Assembly (NCBI RefSeq): GCF_006716695.1
Contig: NZ_VFPN01000002.1
Location: forward strand, 124,001-188,000
Origin: Klugiella xanthotipulae
GTDB lineage: Bacteria; Actinomycetota; Actinomycetes; Actinomycetales; Microbacteriaceae
Reading direction: 5' to 3'
Length of the DNA: 64,000 nt
A model generated the notes under the pieces. That model was not told the DNA's origin. It saw only the letters and a list, made by a program, of their open reading frames with translations, and did no database searches. The position numbers were made by a program, and so were the translations under genes. This document shows positions 56,391-64,000 of the stretch, piece by piece. Each line of letters opens with the position of its first letter. Position 1 is the stretch's first letter.

Positions 56391-56419
56391 GGTGGGATGC
56401 CGCCACCCGGCATCCCACC
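56391..56419 (+). terminator. Intercistronic hairpin between aceA and aceB
   Basis: A perfect 12-bp stem, GGTGGGATGCCG (56391-56402) with CGGCATCCCACC (56408-56419), and a 5-base loop. No T-run follows, so it may be a partial terminator or a 3'-end stabiliser that lowers aceB relative to aceA. Confidence 0.65.
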
Positions 56420-56461
56420 AGCCCCTCCACACACCCGTCACCGCCGCCTCTAGGAGCCATC

Positions 56462-58132
56462 ATGACCACGCAATCCCGCCCAGAAACCACCCCCGACCGC
56501 GCACCAGCAGTGCGCGTAGACGGCCCCCACCACGATCGCTTCGACGAGGTCCTCACCCCCGAAGCACTCGCCTTCGTCGCCGAACTGCACGCCCGTTTCT
56601 CCGGGCCACGCCACGAGATCCTGGCGGCGCGGATGCGGCGGCGTACCGACGTCGCCAATGGCCGCGACCTGTCCTTCCGGGAAGACACCGCACACATCCG
56701 TGAAGACCGTAGCTGGCGCGTCGCCGGGGCCGGCCCCGGATTGGAAGACCGCCGCGTGGAAATCACCGGCCCCACCGACCGCAAGATGACCGTTAACGCG
56801 CTCAACTCGGGGGCCCGGGTATGGCTCGCCGACCTGGAGGACGCCACATCCCCCACCTGGGAAAACATCATCGGCGGGCAGGTCTCGCTCTACGACGCCA
56901 TCCGCAACCAGATCGACTTCACCACCCCGGAGGGTAAAGAGTACCGCCTCACCCCCCGCCACAACCGCCCCACAATTGTGATGCGGCCGCGCGGTTGGCA
57001 CCTCGTGGAGAAGCACCTGACCTTCGTGAACCGTCAGGGAGTCGAGATGTCGGCCTCCGGTAGCCTCGTGGACTTCGGGCTGTACTTCTTCCACAACGCC
57101 CAGCGACTCATCGACAACGGCACCGGACCCTACTTCTACCTGCCAAAGTTGGAGGGGCATCTGGAGGCGCGCCTCTGGAACGACGTGTTCACATTTGCGC
57201 AGGAGCGCCTCGGAATCCCGCACGGCACCGTCCGGGCGACCGTGCTGATCGAGACGATCCCGGCCGCGTTCGAGATGGACGAGATCCTGTACGAACTGCG
57301 TGAGCACGCCGCTGGGCTCAACGCGGGGCGCTGGGACTACATTTTCAGCATCATCAAAAACTTCCGCCAACGAGGTCAGCGGTTTATCCTGCCGGATCGC
57401 AGTGAGATCACCATGACGGTGCCATTCATGCGGGCCTACACCGAGCTACTTGTCTCCACCTGCCACCAGCGGGGGGCGCCCGCCATCGGCGGCATGAGCG
57501 CCTTTATCCCCAACCGCCGCGACCCGGAGGCCACCGAAAACGCCCTTGCCAAGGTGAGAGCAGACAAACGCCGCGAAGCCACCGACGGATTCGACGGGAG
57601 CTGGGTAGCCCATCCCGACCTCATCCCCACCGCGCAGGCCGAGTTCGACCGAGTCCTTGGCAAACACCCCAACCAGCTCTTCCTGCTACGAGAGGAAGTA
57701 CACGTCACGGCGGCCCAACTGCTCGATATTCCCAGCGCCAACGGCACCGTCTCCGACCACGGCGTCTACGATAACGTCTCAATCGCACTGCGCTACATTG
57801 AGGCGTGGTTGCGCGGTAACGGTGCGGTGGCCATCAACAACCTGATGGAAGATGCGGCAACCGCCGAAATCTCCCGCTCCCAGATCTGGCAGTGGATCCA
57901 CCAGGGAACGATCACCCACGAGGGCACCCCTATCACCCGCGACGCCGTGGAGGGACTCGTGGACCGGGTGCTCGCCGAGTGGGAACGCACCCCCAATGAT
58001 CGGGTCAGCGATGCCGTTGACGTCTTCCGCGAGGTGGCACTAGAGCCGGAGTTCCCGACGTTCCTCACGCTCGGAGCCTACGCCCGCTACCTGGTGGAGC
58101 CCGCCCCCGAGCGAGAACCCGCCATCGCCTAG
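56462..58132 (+). CDS. aceB: Malate synthase A
   Basis: AceB condenses glyoxylate and acetyl-CoA to malate, completing the bypass begun by AceA. The 556-residue protein is of A type with the family marks MTVNALNSGARVWLADLEDA, RGWHLVEKH, RATVLIETIPAAFEMDEIL and GRWDYIFS. It is probably under the same control as aceA. Confidence 0.98.
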   Translation: MTTQSRPETTPDRAPAVRVDGPHHDRFDEVLTPEALAFVAELHARFSGPRHEILAARMRRRTDVANGRDLSFREDTAHIREDRSWRVAGAGPGLEDRRVEITGPTDRKMTVNALNSGARVWLADLEDATSPTWENIIGGQVSLYDAIRNQIDFTTPEGKEYRLTPRHNRPTIVMRPRGWHLVEKHLTFVNRQGVEMSASGSLVDFGLYFFHNAQRLIDNGTGPYFYLPKLEGHLEARLWNDVFTFAQERLGIPHGTVRATVLIETIPAAFEMDEILYELREHAAGLNAGRWDYIFSIIKNFRQRGQRFILPDRSEITMTVPFMRAYTELLVSTCHQRGAPAIGGMSAFIPNRRDPEATENALAKVRADKRREATDGFDGSWVAHPDLIPTAQAEFDRVLGKHPNQLFLLREEVHVTAAQLLDIPSANGTVSDHGVYDNVSIALRYIEAWLRGNGAVAINNLMEDAATAEISRSQIWQWIHQGTITHEGTPITRDAVEGLVDRVLAEWERTPNDRVSDAVDVFREVALEPEFPTFLTLGAYARYLVEPAPEREPAIA

Positions 58133-58139
58133 CGGCCCG

Positions 58140-58191
58140 TTCACACGGAAACACCCCAACCGTATGTATGGTTGGGGTGTTTCCGTGTGAA
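58140..58191. terminator. Strong bidirectional terminator
   Basis: A perfect 22-bp stem (58140-58161 with 58170-58191) and an 8-base loop GTATGTAT separate convergent aceB and ndh. Confidence 0.9.
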
Positions 58192-58208
58192 GCATCAGCA
58201 GATCGGGG

Positions 58209-59540
58209 CTAGTCCGTCTTGGGCTTGGGGCGCGAAGCGAACTCCTCAAACACCGCACGCGGGTGCTGCACGGCCTCAATGTTTACGATGTCTCGGGCCA
58301 GGAAAAAGTGGCTCACCCAACCGCCAAACACACGCCACTTGCGCTCCCACGTGGGGATCGCCAGGCCGTGATAGAAGCGGTGTGCGAGCCAGGCAACGTA
58401 GCCCTTCATCGCGAACTTCCCCGATTGGAACACCCCAATGTTGAGTCCCAACCCGGCCACCGCACCCGCATTCTTGTGGTTGTAGTCATGCAGACCCTCG
58501 CCGCGGATATCGGCCACAATATTGCGAGCCAGCACCTTGGCCTGGCGCACGGCGTGCTGCGCGTTAGGCACGCAGAAGCCGCCGGGGCCGGGGGTCGAGG
58601 AGATATCGGGGATAGCGGAGGTGTCACCAGCTGTCCAAGCACCCGCTAGGATACCGTCGTCGCCTTCCACCCGCAGGTCGGGGCGACCGCGGACATGACC
58701 ACGCTCGCCAATGGGTAGGTCGGTACCGCGCAGGAACGGGCGAGGCATCACACCGGCCGTCCACACGATGAGGTCGGACTCAAAGCTCTCACCGGTAGAC
58801 AGTCCAATGGTGCCGTCAACAGCCGAGGCGAGCTGCGTGTCCAGGTGAATCTCGGCACCCAGCGACGAGAGCTTCTTGATAACCCACTTACTCGTATCGA
58901 GGGATACCTCCGGCATGATGCGGCTCATCGCCTCGATCAGGTGGAAGCGGGTCTCTTCGAAGGTAATCTCGGGATAGCGGCGCAGCAGGGCGCTCGCAAA
59001 CGAGCGCAGCTCGGCCAGGGTCTCGATACCGGCAAAACCGCCACCCACCACCGTGACCGTCAGCAGGCGATCACGCTCAGGGCCCGCGGGCAGGCTGGCA
59101 GCCTTCTCAAAGTTGCTGACCAGGCGGTCGCGCACGGCGACGGCCTCCTCAATCGTCTTCATTCCAATTGCGTTATCTGCGATGCCCGGGATGGGGAAGG
59201 TGCGCGACACAGAACCGGTAGCAATCACGATGTGGTCGTACTGAAACTCGTACGCCGCACCCTCGTTAGGCGTGATTGTGACCGTCTTGTCGGCGTGGGA
59301 GATCGTGGTGACCTTACCGGCGATGCTCTTCGTCTTCTTCAGATGACGACGGCGGGCAACAACCGCGTGACGCGGCTCAATGGAGCCAGCAGCCACCTCG
59401 GGAAGAAACGGCAGGTACGCCATGTACGGAAGCGGGTCCACAATGGTGACCTCGGCCTCCCCGGCACGGAGCCACTTCTCTAGTTTCCACGCGGTGTAAA
59501 AACCGGCGTAGCCGCCACCAACAATAAGGATTTTAGACAC
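58209..59540 (-). CDS. ndh: Type II NADH dehydrogenase
   Basis: NDH-2 is a membrane-associated FAD enzyme that passes electrons from NADH to quinone without pumping protons. The 443-residue protein has the N-terminal FAD site (ILIVGGGYAGFYTA), a second dinucleotide site (VTVVGGGFAGIE), the FAD-contacting AGDTSAIP and the quinone-site region AQHAVRQAK. The C-terminal amphipathic part (WLAHRFYHGLAIP) is expected to contact the membrane. Confidence 0.96.
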   Translation of the reverse strand: MSKILIVGGGYAGFYTAWKLEKWLRAGEAEVTIVDPLPYMAYLPFLPEVAAGSIEPRHAVVARRRHLKKTKSIAGKVTTISHADKTVTITPNEGAAYEFQYDHIVIATGSVSRTFPIPGIADNAIGMKTIEEAVAVRDRLVSNFEKAASLPAGPERDRLLTVTVVGGGFAGIETLAELRSFASALLRRYPEITFEETRFHLIEAMSRIMPEVSLDTSKWVIKKLSSLGAEIHLDTQLASAVDGTIGLSTGESFESDLIVWTAGVMPRPFLRGTDLPIGERGHVRGRPDLRVEGDDGILAGAWTAGDTSAIPDISSTPGPGGFCVPNAQHAVRQAKVLARNIVADIRGEGLHDYNHKNAGAVAGLGLNIGVFQSGKFAMKGYVAWLAHRFYHGLAIPTWERKWRVFGGWVSHFFLARDIVNIEAVQHPRAVFEEFASRPKPKTD

Positions 59541-59638
59541 GAAAAAGCACTTCCTTGACTAGCACTGGACTGGGCTTGAATGGACGATATGCCCCTCAAC
59601 AACAATACCGGTGGCGACGGCGACACCTATACCACGTA

Positions 59639-60133
59639 TTAGAGTACCGAATCTGGCGACCACGCGGCGCGTTCTAGAGCAATATCGCCAATCGGATTGA
59701 CTCCGGGGCCGGCTGCAAGGGAGTGACCGACGAGCGCATGCAGACATTTAACCCGGTCGGGCATCCCACCAGCGCTCACCCCGGCGAGCTCTTCGACCAC
59801 CGCAATCGACTCGCGATCAGCGATGTAACTCTCGTGTGCAGTACGGTAGGCGGCGCGCAAATCCTCGTCGTCGGCAAGTAGCTGATTAAGCTCCACCATG
59901 AAACCGTTGGCCTCCAGGTGCGACACCGCGGCGACGGCACCCGGGTGGCAAAGGTAGTAAAAGGTGGGGAACGGTGTGCCATCATCCAGGCGCGGGGCCG
60001 TCGATACCACGGCAGGCTCACCCGTGCGCGTACGCGCCGAGATCCCCACAATATTGCGGGCGGGACGGCCCAGCTGAGTGGTCACGATATCAATATCGGC
60101 CGGAGTGGGCGGGTCAAAAGGGGGACGGGACAT
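59639..60133 (-). CDS. DUF501 family protein
   Basis: A 164-residue protein of the actinobacterial DUF501 family, found next to eno and divIC in many genomes. Visible conserved motifs are TFYYLCHP, MPDRVKCLHALVGHSLA and GVNPIGD, the Cys and His suggesting a metal or catalytic site. No function is established. It starts 5 bases after the divIC stop. Confidence 0.9.
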   Translation of the reverse strand: MSRPPFDPPTPADIDIVTTQLGRPARNIVGISARTRTGEPAVVSTAPRLDDGTPFPTFYYLCHPGAVAAVSHLEANGFMVELNQLLADDEDLRAAYRTAHESYIADRESIAVVEELAGVSAGGMPDRVKCLHALVGHSLAAGPGVNPIGDIALERAAWSPDSVL

Positions 60134-60138
60134 CCGGG

Positions 60139-60705
60139 CTACTCGCTTTCTTCGTCGGTGGTGGTACCTGCGTCTTGCAGTTGCTGGGCATCCTTCGTGG
60201 TGGTGCCGGAGGCAAGAACCGAGTAGGCGAGGGCCTCCACCCAGTCGGTTTCGGTGCGGCGCAACTCGGGGGTGGCCACCGGGCCGGTATTCGCGGGAAT
60301 CTGCACATCGTCAATCACGACAAGCTGGGTCTCCCCCCGCATCACGTAAAAAAGCCGGTTGCGCGCCTCGGAGCGAACAAAAGACGGATCTTGCCAACGC
60401 TTCTGCTCGTCGGTGGCATTATCAAGAGCCTCCTGTTTGAGGCGCACACTCTCCTGCAGCTCGGTAATCTGCTGGCGCTGGTCAAGGTAGACGGACAGGC
60501 TGGGACTCAGGATGACAATGCCGAGGGCTAGCAGACCCATCATAATGATCGAAAACCCGGAGAAACGCAGGCCACGAAACCACGAGCGCAACTCGCTCGC
60601 GCTCTCGGCGGGTGGCGCGGCCTCGGCCCGGGAGCGGCGCGGGGGCGTCCCGCTCGTCCCACTCGTCCCGCTGCCCGAGCGCAGACGAAGGCGAGGCATC
60701 TTCAT
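60139..60705 (-). CDS. Septum formation initiator (DivIC/FtsB family)
   Basis: A 188-residue bitopic division protein. It has a basic, Ser/Thr/Pro-rich cytoplasmic N-terminus, a single transmembrane helix (FSIIMMGLLALGIVILSPSL, about 50-70), a coiled coil (about 75-105, QRQQITELQESVRLKQEAL) and the family motif DPSFVRSEARNRLFYVMRGE. Such proteins join FtsQ and FtsL in the divisome. ATG 60705 has AAGGCGAGG 7 bases upstream; a second in-frame ATG is at 60699. The start region forms a hairpin (see 60683-60726). Confidence 0.9.
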   Translation of the reverse strand: MKMPRLRLRSGSGTSGTSGTPPRRSRAEAAPPAESASELRSWFRGLRFSGFSIIMMGLLALGIVILSPSLSVYLDQRQQITELQESVRLKQEALDNATDEQKRWQDPSFVRSEARNRLFYVMRGETQLVVIDDVQIPANTGPVATPELRRTETDWVEALAYSVLASGTTTKDAQQLQDAGTTTDEESE

Positions 60706-60726
60706 CTTGATACCTCGCCTTCGTCT
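60683..60726 (-). promoter_or_regulatory. Hairpin enclosing the divIC start codon
   Basis: In the minus-strand RNA, AGACGAAGGCGAGG (60726-60713) pairs perfectly with CCTCGCCTTCGTCT (60696-60683) over 14 bp. The 16-base loop holds both possible ATG codons, and the ribosome site AAGGCGAGG is in the first arm. Translation of divIC should be restrained unless the stem opens; the structure could also pause transcription after eno. Confidence 0.65.
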
Positions 60727-60755
60727 CGGGGGCACGAATGTGCCCTAGTGGTTAC

Positions 60756-63447
<2,692 letters not shown>

Positions 63448-63525
63448 GCGTTCAATTGTAGGGGTAGGCGCCCGCTCTCACCGCGCCTCCTCGAGCCGAA
63501 ATTGCCCCGCCAATAGTAAGAAACC

Positions 63526-63540
63526 GGCAGCGACACTGCC
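63526..63540 (-). terminator. Possible terminator after mazG
   Basis: In the minus-strand RNA, GGCAG-tgtcg-CTGCC is followed by GGTTTCTTACT, a short hairpin with a weak T-rich tail, 20 bases after the mazG stop. Confidence 0.4.
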
Positions 63541-63559
63541 TCAGCACCGGCTGAGCAGA

Positions 63560-64000
63560 CTACTCGGCCAGATCATCCGCCACCCCGCGAATCGCCGCTC
63601 GCAGAGCCCGGTCAGCGTTAACACCGCTCCCCTTCGCCGCCGCGACGAGCGCGAGCAGGGCCGCCCCAAACTCCGCCTCGGTCTCGGGATGTGCCACCGC
63701 ACTCACCCGCACGGGACGCCCCCGACGCGATGCGCGCTCCAGCACCTTATCGGCCAGGGCGAGGGCGGGCAGCGAGAAGGGGACACCCGCGAGAATCGCG
63801 CGCGAACGGACCTCCGCCCCCTGTTCGTCTTTGACCTGCTCCCAGGTGCTATTGAGCTGCTCGACGGTCGTTGGCCCAGCATGACCAAAGACGTGCGGAT
63901 GCCGCCGGACCAGCTTCTCGGCCAGCCCCGCTGCCACCGCATCCAGTTCACCCCGCGCGGTCTCAGCCCGCGCATCGGTGGCCCCGCCTGGCCCCTCGGC
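63560..64000 (-). CDS. mazG: MazG-type nucleoside triphosphate pyrophosphohydrolase, C-terminal part
   Basis: The frame is open to the window edge, giving the last 146 residues. The segment LAEKLVRRHPHVFG is the hallmark of the second MazG domain, followed by WEQVKDEQGAE and the LALADKVLERA helix. The EExxE metal site of this domain and the N-terminal domain lie beyond the window. MazG hydrolyses aberrant NTPs and, in some bacteria, lowers ppGpp. In actinobacteria it commonly precedes eno, as here with hisS between. Confidence 0.9.
   Translation of the reverse strand, partial: AEGPGGATDARAETARGELDAVAAGLAEKLVRRHPHVFGHAGPTTVEQLNSTWEQVKDEQGAEVRSRAILAGVPFSLPALALADKVLERASRRGRPVRVSAVAHPETEAEFGAALLALVAAAKGSGVNADRALRAAIRGVADDLAE

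Noticed and set aside
55208-56434. A 408-codon open frame on the minus strand
   Set aside because: Antisense to aceA; Gly/Val-rich shadow with no domain.
60606-60680. Tandem CTCGTCCC repeats
   Set aside because: These encode a short Ser-Gly-Thr repeat in the disordered N-terminus of the DivIC-like protein; codon-level repetition explains them.

Overview
The window reads as a chromosomal core segment of a high-GC Gram-positive bacterium (Actinobacteria), most likely a Microbacteriaceae-type organism. The grounds are the gene order dapB...thyX...dapA-rnj...ftsK-pgsA-cinA-clgR-recA-recX-miaB-miaA-dapF-hflX-lexA, an LexA-type SOS box of the TCGAAC-N4-GTTCGA class, several GTG and one TTG start, several likely leaderless promoters (TANNNT about 7 nt before the start codon), and RamB-like control of acetate metabolism. 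The genus is inference. No phage, insertion sequence, integrase or CRISPR array was seen.

Region by region: (1) 1-1157 is an SOS divergon: the 5' end of a probable LysM protein gene and lexA. (2) 1322-5732 is a methionine and one-carbon operon with a full-length MetE, MetF and a short, C-terminal-domain-only MetE homologue, all overlapping by 4 bases. (3) 5908-28186 is the conserved actinobacterial DNA-repair, tRNA-modification, lysine and cell-division block, in which recA-recX-miaB-miaA-dapF run together and dapA-rnj and dapB flank thyX. (4) 28183-34760 holds an M16 peptidase gene and pnp, separated by an inserted divergent pair: an aldo-keto reductase and a PLP-dependent decarboxylase. (5) 35255-35740 is a small secreted protein resembling the Rhodococcus equi Vap virulence proteins. 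(6) 35802-42359 carries serA, two membrane proteins, ksgA, tatD, metG and an OsmC-like gene. (7) 42412-48693 has an asparaginase II-type gene, a TetR-controlled heterodimeric ABC exporter, a two-gene unit of unknown function and a tRNA gene with anticodon UAA but a short variable loop. (8) 48899-58132 is a gluconeogenesis and glyoxylate region: pckG and aceA-aceB, each divergent from its own RamB/ScfR-type regulator. An AT-rich islet with a decayed gene and a small membrane protein lies between the two regulators. (9) 58209-64000 holds ndh, then mazG-hisS-eno-divIC-DUF501.

Functionally, region 8 is a coherent carbon-switch locus: pckG, isocitrate lyase and malate synthase are what a cell needs to grow on acetate or fatty acids, and each set has a paralogous sensor-repressor candidate with inverted-repeat operator candidates next to it. 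The SOS elements at lexA and recA form a second regulatory theme. The most unusual items are the Vap-like secreted protein, the class-I-shaped tRNA with a leucine anticodon, the decayed gene in the AT-rich islet, the paired regulators with their operator arrays, and a start-codon hairpin at divIC.
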